Assembly (NCBI GenBank): GCA_025526915.1
Contig: JAHLKH010000211.1
Coordinates: 1-41,074, forward strand
Source of the DNA: Entophlyctis helioformis
Lineage: Eukaryota > Chytridiomycota > Chytridiomycetes > Chytridiales > Chytriomycetaceae
Length of the DNA stretch: 41,074 nt
Direction: 5' to 3'
Positions within the stretch are counted from its first letter, which is position 1; every line of letters starts with the position of its first letter. A program made the translations under genes and the position numbers. Below, piece by piece: positions 19,127 to 29,393 of the stretch. A model generated the notes under the pieces. The model was not told where the DNA came from and did no database searches. It was given only the letters and a program-made list of their open reading frames with translations.

Positions 19127-22100
19127 TCAGCCAGCCAATCAGTCAGTCGCTGCGCGTCAGCCCGCTCTGTGGCATGTGCACAACAACCAAGCTTACCCCG
19201 CATTCCGGGAAACTCGCGCGGGTTGTATGAGCGGAACGGTTCAGATACAACAGTCGCCAGTGCCGACGAGTGCATCGCATCCTCCCCAGCACTGGGCAGC
19301 AGCCACGTGTCAGCAAACCACGCACTCAGTGCCAGCCAACAGGGCAGCGCGCCACGTACCCAGACACCCGTGTGACCGTGAAACGTAGACGGTACACACC
19401 CTCGACGCGGATGCACAGGTCTGGAAAGAAGAAAAAGAACCCAAAGTCGCTGCCGAGGTCGCGTAAACGGTAGCAGGACGATACAGTCGACCCAAACAGC
19501 GTGCGGATGGTCGCAAGTGAAGGCGTGGACGGGTCTTGGAACTGATGCTGCTCGTTCTGCTGCTGTTGTTGCTGTTGTTGGTCCTGGTTGGCTTGCTTGT
19601 CCATCCCGGCCATCACAGGCATCTCCTCATCAACCGAGCCCATGAATCCTGCGTGCTGCCCGTGACTCTCTTGGTGTTGTTGTGGCACATTGAATGCCAC
19701 ATGATGCTGGTCCCGCTCGTGCTGCTGCTGCTCCTGCTGCTGTTGCTGTTGCTGTTGCTGTTGCCACAATGTCTGGTCTTGGTCCTGGTTCAGCCGATGG
19801 TCAAAAGAGAATCGACGCGCTGGAAGGGGCCGCGACGGCGGCAAGGGTGGGAGATAGGGAGGATTAAATGACAGAGACGAGTGGGGCACAGCTGTGGGAG
19901 ACTCTGTGCCGTGTCTTGTGCCAGCAGCAGTGACGGGTGATGATGCGGACGGGCCTGGGTACGCCACTCCCGCCAGCGGCTGGAACCGGAGTGCAGAAGT
20001 GGGCAGAGATCGACGCCTGTTTGGCGCGGCCGAGTTGGATTCCAGCGATTGCGGCCATGCTGGCTGATACGGCAAAGGTGGTTGGTGTTGCTGGTGTTGC
20101 GGTTGAGAGATGGGCGTGCTGGCGGGTGGTGGCAGAATAATATGCTGGCGACCAGATCTAGAGGCATCTGACGAAAAGGATGATGCCAGGGTGGTTGAGG
20201 AGGACGTCCATTGAGATCCTAGATGTTGCTGATGCGGATGTTGTTGCTGATGTTGTTGCTGTTGTTGATGCTGTTGCTGATGCTGTTGCGACGGAAGGGC
20301 CGGCCAGTGAGATGCTGTCATGGGTGGAGGACTCATGCCAGCCTCACGCGAAGAAGACGCGGAAGATGGAAGCAGGCCGATGGACGTTGGTGAAGGCAGC
20401 GGGCGTTGCTGCTGCTGTGCGTTGAACATGAGCGGCTGTTGCTGATTAGTTGGGGACTGCAGCGTGGCAGAGTTTGGGACAGAGGCCGAGCCGGTCGTTG
20501 CGGTCGTTGCAGACAAAGGCAGAGTGGCCAGGGAGTCGGCGCCGAGTGTGCTGTTGTCGCTGTCCGAGGCCGATGTGGACAGGCTATGCAGTGCACCAGG
20601 AAGCGATCCGAGCGATCCGAGCGACCGAGTCTGAGAGAGATGCGGCTTCTGGGCAGACGCGGGTGCAGACGCAGATGCCGGTGCAGACGCAGATGCAGAT
20701 CCGGAACCACGCTGGCGAGTGGCGCGTGGCAGATGGCCCGTCTGGGGATGCAGGACCAGATCGCACTCGCCGAGGCCGTCTTCGGACAGCAGCGACACGT
20801 GAGCGATGGTGCGCTGGGGATCAAAGAATGCGCTGTCGTTGTGTGTGGCCACATGGTTGTGATTGGCCGCATATGACAGCACACATGACAGCACATGATT
20901 GCAGCACAAGACAGCACAAGACAGCACATGGCCGTGATTAGCCGCACATCCACGAGAGATGCGGTGGTGATGGGGCAGTGATGCGGTGGAGATGCCGTCG
21001 TGGTGATGGGCGGTGGAACAGTCCGCGCAAGAGACCCCGTGCAAGAGTGCCCGAGTGCAAGGCCGGGGCGAAGAGTGTGGAGCCGGGTCGACAGGGCCGA
21101 GAAGGCCGACAGGGCCGACAAGGCCAGACCGAGAGATGGTGCCGTTGGTGCCGTTTGGTGTGCCGGTTGGCGCCGTTTGGTGCCGTTTGGTGCCGTGTCC
21201 GAGTCCATTTCCGGGTGGTGCGCAGGACCAGGCGAGCCAGAGGAGCAGAGCCAGAGAAGCAGAGCCAGAGAGCAGGGCACAGGTGAGTGCGGGTCTGGGG
21301 CAGCCGGCCGGTGTGCCAGTCTACCAGTCTACCAGGTGTGCCAGTCCAGTGTGCCAGTGTGTCTGCCCGCAGGCGTCTGGGTCTCGGCCTCGGAAGCCGA
21401 GCCAGCCCGCCAGCCCGTCTGCCAGCCGAAAAAGCCAGACGGATGCCGCAGACGCAGCACCTAGAACCAAGCCAGTCCAGCAAAGGCCAGTCCAGCCATG
21501 CATGCAGCCCCAGTCCAGCCCAGTCTAGCCTAGTCCAGCCCCCGCCCCCTGGCATCCCGCCCCTCCACCCCCCACACACCCCAGCGCAAGCAAATCCAGC
21601 GCACGCAGCCTTTCTCTGTGCTTGGGCGTGTGCGTGCTTGCGCTTGCCGACGCCCGCCTCATCCTGACCTCGCTTGGTTCGCAGGGCATCGCCCTATGAA
21701 GCCACAGTGCTGCCGTTTGCATCTCCCACGCTCCAACAAGCCATCGGCTGGCTTCCGTTGGCGTGTGCGTGCGTGTGCGTCTGTGCAACTCTGCATCCAT
21801 GTCCTGCCCTGCCCTGCCCTGCCCTGCCCTGCCATGTCATGCCATGCCATGCCATGTCCGCCGGAGCTGCTGGTTTTGCTGCTGCTGCTGCCGCTGTTGC
21901 TGCACTTTGCTTTGGTGCACTTTGCTGCAGTGCACGTTGCCGTGGTGCACTGTGGCAGTTCAAGCCCATGTCTGGCTCGTGCCGTTGCCGTTGCTTGTGC
22001 TGCTCGTGCTGCTGGCTGGGCTGGCTGGCCCGTCTGGCTGGCTGGCCGGTCTGGCTCGCTGCCCGTCTCCACCTGGCATCCGGCCTGTGCTGCACACGCT

Positions 22101-22296
22101 CCGATCCAAAAACCGCTCACCTTGGCTGCCCTGCCGCCGCCGACTCTTGCCCGCCATTGTTGCCCGTCGACGGCCCGGTGTGCAGCAGCTGCAGCACCAC
22201 GCACGGGTCGAGCGGCCGGCGGTTGAGCTTGTCGCCAAACCCACACGACCGTGCACGGGCCGGCTGCTGCACGATGACGAGCTGAAGCTGATCCAT
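18987..22296 (-). CDS. Velvet-domain transcriptional regulator (VelB/VosA type) with a giant insertion
   Basis: Fungal NF-kB-like DNA-binding regulator of development and secondary metabolism. Exons: 22296-22121, 20832-19360, 19291-19197, 19066-18987; the CDS is 1824 nt, 607 aa, with consistent phases. Exon 1 gives LVIVQQPARARSCGFGD and RRPLDP, the classic velvet start. Exon 2 opens with AHVSLLSEDG, then runs through ~400 residues of Q/P/S/H-rich sequence before LFGSTVSSCYRLRD, FFFFPDLCIRVEGVYRLRF. Exon 3 encodes VVSEPFRSYNPREFPGM and exon 4 SSELVHHFFRQGVPLPVRTK, the canonical domain end. VelB proteins also carry a mid-domain insertion (about 100 aa in Aspergillus); this one is far longer. 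The domain starts within ten residues of ATG and ends at the stop. The 1.3-kb intron 1 is unusually long here and a further small exon cannot be excluded. Confidence 0.92.
19095..19148. repeat. CAGC/CAGT tetranucleotide array inside the last velvet intron
   Basis: The repeat lies in intron 19067-19196. On the sense (minus) strand it reads CTGGCTGACTGACTGG and similar, supplying several CTGAC/CTGAT branch-point-like copies. Confidence 0.85.
20833..22120 (-). other. 1.29-kb first intron of the velvet gene
   Basis: Bounded by donor GTGAGC (22120-22115) and acceptor ACGACAG (ending 20833), phase 2. Contents are GC-rich minisatellite-like DNA: TGCCGTTTGG units (~21140-21190), CCAGTCCAGT-type repeats (21320-21540) and CCTGC/CATGC units (21802-21857). 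I see no convincing coding exon on either strand. Confidence 0.6.
21802..21857. repeat. CCTGC/CATGC pentanucleotide repeat
   Basis: About ten tandem 5-mers (CCTGC turning into CATGC) within the long velvet intron. Confidence 0.85.
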
Positions 22297-22781
22297 GAGC
22301 GTCCGTTGCCGTGCTTGCCGTCCAAGAACAGGGGGAAGTGCTGATTGTTTTCACGCCTGGTGATGAGGAGGATGGTGATGGCCGTCGGGCACCGGCTGGC
22401 TTGGCCGATGCGGCTGGCTCGCCTGGCTCGTGTGCGGCTGGCTCGAATGCGGCTGGCTCGTGCGCTGCCAGTGCCGGTCAGGGCCAGAGTGGTGGTTGTT
22501 TGGAAAAGTGCCGGTGCCCGTGTGTTTGTCGGTGCCGATGCCGGTGGCCGTGTCCTTGTCTTTGCCGGTGGCCGTGTCCTCGGCCGTGTCTTTGCGGGCG
22601 GCCGAGCCGGAAGTGGAAATAGTTGACTCCGCATTTGGATAGGCCAAAATCCGTTCTCCTTGGCGGCCCACCGCCCAGCAGCGCGGGCCAAAGCCACAGC
22701 CCGCACAGCCCGCACAGCCCGCACAGCCCGCACAGCCCGGACACAGACAACAAGCATGCGCCAACGCCTACTAGGTGCCCA
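22297..22781. promoter_or_regulatory. Divergent promoter region between velvet and Sel1-repeat genes
   Basis: About 485 bp between divergent starts. It holds imperfect minisatellites built on GGCTGGCTCG (22395-22465) and GTGCCGGTGGCCGTGTCCTT-like units (22505-22600), plus a 9-bp GCACAGCCC tandem at ~22700-22740. No TATA box was recognised. If the Sel1 gene starts at 23091 instead, the region extends that far. Confidence 0.45.
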
Positions 22782-25700
22782 ATGGCCGAGGCCCATATCT
22801 CGCCCCCCTTTGGGCCTTGTGGCCTCCCCAGCCCATCCCGATCGCGGTCCCGATCCCGATCCCAGCCCGGCCAGGCCCAGTCCAGGCACACGCATTCTAC
22901 GCCCGTCGCTGCTCGGCGACACGTTGGAAATCGACGGCTCCGTGGCTCATCCACGCATTCGCCCAGCACGTCCACCAATCCATCGCATTCGACCAACCAA
23001 CCGACCGATCCATCGCATTCGCCCAACCAACCAACCGATCCATCGACCAACCAACCCCGCCAACAGCAACAGCCACCGCCTGCCGCCCACATGCGAGCAG
23101 CTGCGCGGCCCGTCGTCTTCATCCCGCGCGAAGAGCGAGACAGCCGCACGGATCTGGTCGGCCCACGCAGCATGCCCTCAAATGCGTCGCTGCCGTCCTC
23201 GCCGGCCGCTGACAGAGTGCTGCCGCCACTCCCCTCGGGCGCCAGCTCTGCCCCCAAACAGTACCAGGCCGCATCAACAGCCCGCTCGTCTGCTGCTGCC
23301 ACTGCTGCCACCACGCCAACCCGCACGTCGCGACAACAACAACAACAACAACAGCCCATGCTGCAGCAACAGCGACGAGCACCCCCAACCTCGATTGGGG
23401 TGTCCGAGGTGCTTGGCCTGCTGCTCGACATTGTGGCTGCCATGCCTGCGATTGTCGTCCATGCGCCCGACCTCGTCAAGACGGTCGCCCAGCTCGAGGA
23501 AATCAAGGTGCGTCCAGCCTGCCCTCTGTTGCTGTCAACAAACACAACGCGATGCTCAACACAGTCGACAGATCCGCTGACACTGGCACTGACGCTGACA
23601 CTGACGCTGACACCTGCATGCCTCTTGCAATACGCACCGCAACACACAGGACAGCATGTCGCTCAGGGCGTCAGACATCAACGCCACCATCATCATCCCG
23701 CCGTCCCTCTCGCCAACCACCACCCTCTCACCAGCCACGCAGCTCTCCATCGCCTCGCCCTCATCCTCATCACCCATGGGCCCAATCCCGTTCGGCCGCC
23801 CGCTCCCCATCAGCCAAACGGCCGGCTTCTTCTCGTCCCATCATGGCGCGTCGACGAGCTCGACGGCCATGGCCCACTGGCTGTACGAGATGCAAAAGTC
23901 GGCATGGATCCTGAGCGAAAAAGTGGCAAAGTACCAGACGACCAGCCCGGTCAATATGCTCAACATTGGCTACCGTCGCAAGAAGATTGTCGATCTCGTC
24001 GCGGATATCCGTGCCGCCTGGGTGCAACTGGTGTGTGGACTGTGGACTGTGGCCGGCACGCTCTGTGCATAAACTGACTGCCTGCGGTGGTAGCTTCTTG
24101 ACCTGAGTATCGCACTGTCGCATTCCAGCACAGACGATGCACGCGACGCGTCTGGCAAGGTCAACCGGCTGGCTGTGGCCACTGGCACGCCTGCCGACTG
24201 GCAAGGTGCGTCGCTGCCATGTCCTCGCTTCCCTCGCTGCTCTCACTGCTCTCACTCATATCACGACCCGCGCATGCCAATCGGACAGATCTCAACATCA
24301 ATGATGCCAAGAGCCTCTTCATGCAGGGCGAAAAGTATTTTGTCGGGTACGGTGTCACCCGGTCCTTTGACGTGGCATTCAAGCGCTACGAAGCCGCGTC
24401 AAAACTCGGGCTCGCCGAAGCCAGCAACATGATGGGCGTGATGCTCGAGTTTGGTCTTGGCCGCGAGCGCGACGTGTTGAATGCCACGAAATGGTACAGG
24501 AAAGCGGCCGATGCGCGGTGTCCGGAGGCTCTCAACAACCTCGGCCGCATCCACGAGCTGGGACGCGGCTGCGAAGTCAGTCTGGTGTCGGCCATTGACA
24601 TGTACAAGCGTGCGGCGGATCTGGGCCACCTGGACGGCATGACCAATTATGGTATGGTCGGTTGTGCCGTGCACCACAACTGGATGGAGATTAACTGCTG
24701 GATGGACATGAATGGACATGGATGGACGCGGATCGACATGGATGGATGTACTAGGGTACATGCTGGAAAACGGACTCGGCAAACCACAGGACCTGCGGAT
24801 GGCGGCAGAAATGTACCGAGCAGCCGCCGATCTCGGGTACGCACGAGCACAGAACGCACTGGGCAGTTGCTACTACCGCGGCCGTGGCGTGCGGCGCGAT
24901 TTTACAGAAGCCGCATCGTGGTACCGCAAAGCGTCCGAGCAAGGGTTCCCGCCCGCGCTCAACAACCTGGGCATCTGCCACGAAGAAGGGCATGGTGTCG
25001 CCAAGGATGCGCTCGCTGCCAAGTCGTACTACCGGCGTGCTGCCGAAGGCCGCCATCCAAGCGGCACATGCAATCTGGGATACATGCATCTGCTTGAGGG
25101 CGACTATATCGGCGCGATCCAGCACTTTCACATTGCCATGACACTTGGAAGGTGGGTTGAGTCGGCCTGTGCATTGGCGGACGGCTTGTCATGTGCTGAT
25201 GCCTTCACGTTATCGCTGGCAGTATTGACGCAGCGTATCATCTGGGAACCATCTACGAGTCTGGATGTGCTGATCGGGAGGGTGTCATCACAGATCCACA
25301 GATTGACCTTGCGTTGCGGTACTACCAGCACGCCGCAGACCAGGTAGACTGGCGATCGAGTCAATCTGCGATGAGCCGTTGGCAGCCAACTGCTCGACTG
25401 ACGCGTTGTTGTGCTGCGACCTTGACAGGGACATACCAAAGCACAGATCCGGATGGCGACACTGCTGATTTGCCTGAATCCCGAGCTGAATCGCGACGAT
25501 GACTGCGCAAGTGTCAGTCCACGCGCAGAGCCAGCAGATCACCAGGCAACCATTGACGCCAGCACGGATGCCAACACGGGCCACGGCAGTCGATCCAGCA
25601 GTAGCCACGCCAAAACACCATCAGCCGCACCGCACGCATCCAGCGACCCCAGACGAACACGGTTTGTGACTCAAGCCACAGCGCGTGCATTGCGCTACTT

Positions 25701-26375
25701 GATCCTCGCTGCCACGCCATCGCCGTCGGCATCGGCGTCGGCATCGTCAGGCGGCCAGGGCATCTCAGACTCGAATCCCCAGATCAGCATTTCGCACAAC
25801 GGCGAAGCGTACCACAGCGACCGACATCACCACGACCGACACCACAGCGACCGCCATGCGTACCACCACGGCGCACACACGAGCGCGAGCTCGCTCCATC
25901 ACGCGGGGCAACCATCCGCACAGCAACACCACCATCATCGCGAGAGTGGCGATGCGGATGCGCAGAACATGCTCGGCGAGATGCTGGAGATGGGCCATGC
26001 CACCGGGCTCGAGGGCGATGGCGAGCCGGCCGCAGCGGCCGTCTGGTACCGGCGTGCCATCCAACAGGGCCATGCGCGCGCCATGTTCAATCTCGGTGCG
26101 CTCTACGAGAGCGGCCTCGGTGTCGGCAAGGACCACGACAAGGCGCTGCGGCTCTACCGTGAAGTGAGTCGGCGACATTGGTGCTTTGTTGCCCTGTGTG
26201 ACCACACGCGTGTGTCTGCGTGTCTGGTTTTGTGATGTGACTGTACGCTGCTGACGAGGTTGGATTGGTGGCGCGTGGGTTATAGGCTGCACGCCGGGGC
26301 TGTGGACAAGCGATCCAACGCATCGCTCAACTGGCGGATCTGTCGGCACCGCCACGAAACGCCGCCGACTTTTAG
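22782..26375 (+). CDS. Sel1-repeat protein with a possible HeLo/MLKL-like four-helix N-terminal domain
   Basis: Eight exons: 22782-23507, 23650-24030, 24094-24205, 24289-24651, 24755-25151, 25223-25343, 25429-26163, 26286-26375; 2925 nt, 974 aa. ATG 23091 (MRAAARP, 871 aa) is an alternative start. Residues ~1-200 are disordered. Residues ~205-407 are helical: VLGLLLDIVAAMPAIVVHAP, a Ser/Pro linker, then SEKVAKYQ, YRRKKIVDLVADI and LLDLSIALS. The order (self-association helix, brace-like helix, K-rich helix) recalls the N-terminal bundle of MLKL/HeLo proteins; this is inference. From ~410, about ten Sel1-like repeats follow (ALNNLGRIHELGRG; AEMYRAAADLG type), interrupted at ~725-855 by a Ser/His-rich insertion with HHH clusters. 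Sel1 arrays are protein-interaction scaffolds. The gene is probably cytosolic; no signal peptide is seen. Confidence 0.85.
23575..23613. repeat. CTGAC-rich array inside intron 1 of the Sel1-repeat gene
   Basis: Alternating GCTGACA and CTGACG units give five sense-strand CTGAC copies within intron 23508-23649, just upstream of the acceptor. Confidence 0.8.
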
Positions 26376-26427
26376 CTCGCATGCTTTGCACGCACACAGC
26401 CCTTGTGTTGTTTGTCTACTGTATTGC

Positions 26428-26512
26428 TCGTTTCGGGGGTGATTGGCTGGCTTCGAGGTCGTGGCTTTGTGGCAGCGACCAGACCTTGAAATGAATCGAT
26501 TAGAGCGAGTCT
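26428..26512 (-). repeat. 85-bp dispersed repeat, copy 2 (inverted)
   Basis: Reverse complement of 4023-4107, differing at three positions. It starts ~50 bp after the Sel1-gene stop and ends ~180 bp before the phytochelatin synthase start. Apart from it, the 319-bp gap 26376-26694 shows nothing else recognisable. Confidence 0.85.
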
Positions 26513-26694
26513 GGTCCCTTGATTTGAAGGCAACTCTGGCGAGTGTGTGCCAGCCCCTTCAACACCGCCTGTGGAAATGCTGCTTGTGGGCAGTGCCCTG
26601 GCGCCAGGATCACGTGATATGGATCTGTGGCATCGCATCGCCCATCGCATCGCTCTGATTGTTGCGGCTTTGGTTGACAATCGCCGACAGTGGC

Positions 26695-29196
26695 ATGGCA
26701 GAACCTATTGTTGATGTACTGGTTGCTAATGCCGCCAGCGTGGCTGGTGTTGGCATGGGGCTGCACGAGACGGATGGCTCTGCTGGCGGTTCGGCCGACA
26801 CAGTGCCTCGCGCACATGCGAGCGGCATCGATCTTGCAGCTGGGTCCGATGCGCCACTGCCGCCGCGACCGCGTCTGGCAACCACCTCGCTGTACACATC
26901 CAGCAACAGTGCCGCGACAACAACGACAGCAACAACAGCTGCGATTGTTGGGCATCCGCCACGGCCATCCGCACTCGACACATCTCAGCAACAGCAGCAA
27001 CAGCAGCAACAGCAACAACAGCAGCTTGGATCGTCACCGCCCGCCAACGCATCCGCGAGCAGTGCCCGCTTCTCGTCATCGTCAGTCGCCTCGACCACCT
27101 CATCGGCAACATCGACAAGCACACTGCGTCTGCACCCGCCACCCACGCCCACGTACTACAAACGCAGCCTGCCCTCCACATGCATCTCGTTCGCCTCGCC
27201 GCGCGGCAAGCACCTCTTCCGCTCCGCCCTCGCCTCGTCCACGATGGAGTCGTATTTCGCGCTCTCGATGCAGTATCTCACGCAGGCGGAACCCGCATAC
27301 TGCGGGCTCGGCTCGCTGTGTATGGTGCTCAACGCGCTCGAGATCGATCCCATGCGGCCGTGGAAAGGCGTCTGGCGGTGGTACGACGAGAGCATGCTCG
27401 AGTGCTGTCGCCGTCTGGAGGATATCAAGGCGACGGGTATCTCGCTGCCCGAGTTTCATTGCCTCGCTCAGTGTAATGGCCTGGAGGCGCATACGTATCG
27501 CGGCGATGTCGTGTAAGCACTCTTGCTTCGTGAAGTGTGTGGGCTTGGCGTGTGGGCTGGGAGCGGTCGGGGATGCTGACTGATGCGTGTGATGGGACGG
27601 TAGGACGCTTGACCAGTTCTTGGCGCACTTGAGAATGGCGTGTCGGTCGTCTGATATGCATATGGTTGTGTCGTACCATCGCGGGACGCTGCAACAGACG
27701 GGCGATGGGCATTTCAGTCCGATCGGAGGGTGAGGCTCGCGAGACCATCTTTGCATGTCTTGCTGGCCGCTGACGAGACATGTCTGGACAGATACAACGA
27801 GGAAGAGAACATGGTGCTTGTGCTGGATGTCGCGCGTTTCAAGGTATACGCGCTGCATCTTCATTCATGCTGCTGCGTATCGCTAACGGCTGCTATGGGC
27901 AGTATCCTGCATACTGGGTGTCGGCCGATCTCCTCTGGTGAGCTGGCCAGGGCACGCCTGCCGCTGTGCACCCTTGACTGACATTGAATGTGCAGGGAAT
28001 CCCTCAAACCCAAAGACTCGGCGACAGGCAAATCGCGCGGATACGTGCTGCTGACTCGCGGCACACGACCGTACATCCAGTCTGTCATCAGCCAGCTCGC
28101 CGTGACGAGCGAATCCTGGCCACGCCTCGCCCGCATTCTGTTCAAATCCCTCCCAAAGCGGCTCCGCGATCTCCCGCCCAACAGCACCGTCATTGACGTG
28201 GTGTCTCTTGTCATTTCCTCCATCCCAGACGACTACGACTCGGTCGTCGAGAACCGCATGAACCTGTTCCTGCCGCCCACGCTGCTCGAAGCCACGTCGG
28301 CCATCGCTGGCGACGGCAGTGCAGACACGACGGCCGCTGCTGCCGCTGCTGCTGCCGTTGCTGCCCTGCAAAACGCCACGCTGACGCCAGAGGCCATCTC
28401 GGACTTTCTCGCGCATTCCGACAAGCTGGACCAGAGCGCGCTGCCCATCAAGACGTACCTGGCTGGTCTGGACAAGCTGCTCAAGCAGATTGGCAGCACG
28501 CCGCTGTATGCTGCCGTGTCGGCGTCCATGGCTGCCAAGCGCAAGCTCAAGGTCATTGACGATATCCTCCAGCAGCAGGCACAACAGCAGCAGCAGCAGC
28601 AACACGACACACACGCCAACGCAGCTTGGTCTGCCACGCGCGATCCGTCCACTGCATCGATGCTTGCACGCGACTCGACAAGCACGAGCACCGTCAGTCA
28701 GGGATCGCCGCCTGCCCAATCGCCGCTCCTCGTGTCGCGCACATCGGTCACCAACATGGCTGTCCAGTCTCTTGCACACAGCCTCTCCAGCATGGGCATC
28801 TCAACGGCATCCATCCCGTTCATCCCGTCCAACCAGTCGCCGTTCCCGCCATTGACACAGCCAGCGCCGCCCTCTGCCATGCCGCGCCACGTCATGGCAC
28901 ACAGTCTCAGCCGCCGCTCGTCGTTTACATCCCTCGTCGCCCCGGACCACAACGTCAACGACTTTTGCGCCTTCCTGACGCTGTTTTTGTTTGCCGTGTC
29001 GTCGTTCCACCCGCTGTACGAAGGCCTGCAGGGCAGCGTGCTGGTGACGCAGATGCGTCGGCTGGTCGATCTGACCAAGGTGTCGCGCGACGTGTGGGCA
29101 GAGGTCGAGCTGCTCAAGAACCAGATGATGGCGCTCATGGAGCTTGTGGGTGACAACGACGACGATGATGATGATGACGATAATGCTTCCGCGTAG
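26695..29196 (+). CDS. PCS: Phytochelatin synthase (glutathione gamma-glutamylcysteinyltransferase)
   Basis: Cytosolic papain-fold transpeptidase that makes metal-chelating (gamma-Glu-Cys)n-Gly peptides from glutathione. Exons 26695-27512, 27604-27729, 27792-27843, 27903-27937, 27996-29196; 2232 nt, 743 aa. The ~155-residue N-terminal extension is Ser/Ala/Gln-rich with a polyQ run. The catalytic domain follows: YKRSLPS, AEPAYCGLGSL (Cys203), PWKGVWRWYDESML, QTGDGHFSPIGGY (His309), LVLDVARFKYPAYWV (Asp327), LLTRGT. The C-H-D spacing (106 and 18 residues) equals that of Arabidopsis PCS1 (C56, H162, D180). A PCS C-terminal-like helical part (residues ~390-430) and a long low-complexity tail ending in a poly-Asp run complete it. 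I see no Cys-rich metal-sensing cluster in the tail. Confidence 0.96.
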
Positions 29197-29217
29197 ATGG
29201 CTGTACTTGAGACCTCT

Positions 29218-29224
29218 TATAAAA
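29218..29224 (+). promoter_or_regulatory. TATA-box-like element
   Basis: TATAAAA, 170 bp upstream of the ankyrin gene start at 29394 and just after the phytochelatin synthase stop. Confidence 0.35.
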
Positions 29225-29393
29225 GCCGTGGTCGGTGCCTGCCTCTTTCTTTCGTGTCGCCAGTGGCCATGTGGATGATGTGGATCATTTCATCTGTTAG
29301 TGGCCGTGGCCTGAGGGTCATCAGCATGTATGGACGACCAGTGGACCAAGGGCAACAAGCTTTCCCCGACTTGCCTCGAAATTCATCATTGCC

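Noticed and set aside
20333..22095. Several long ORFs on both strands within the velvet intron region
   Set aside because: They arise from GC-rich repeats, lack any domain, and fall inside the intron that joins two well-supported velvet exons.
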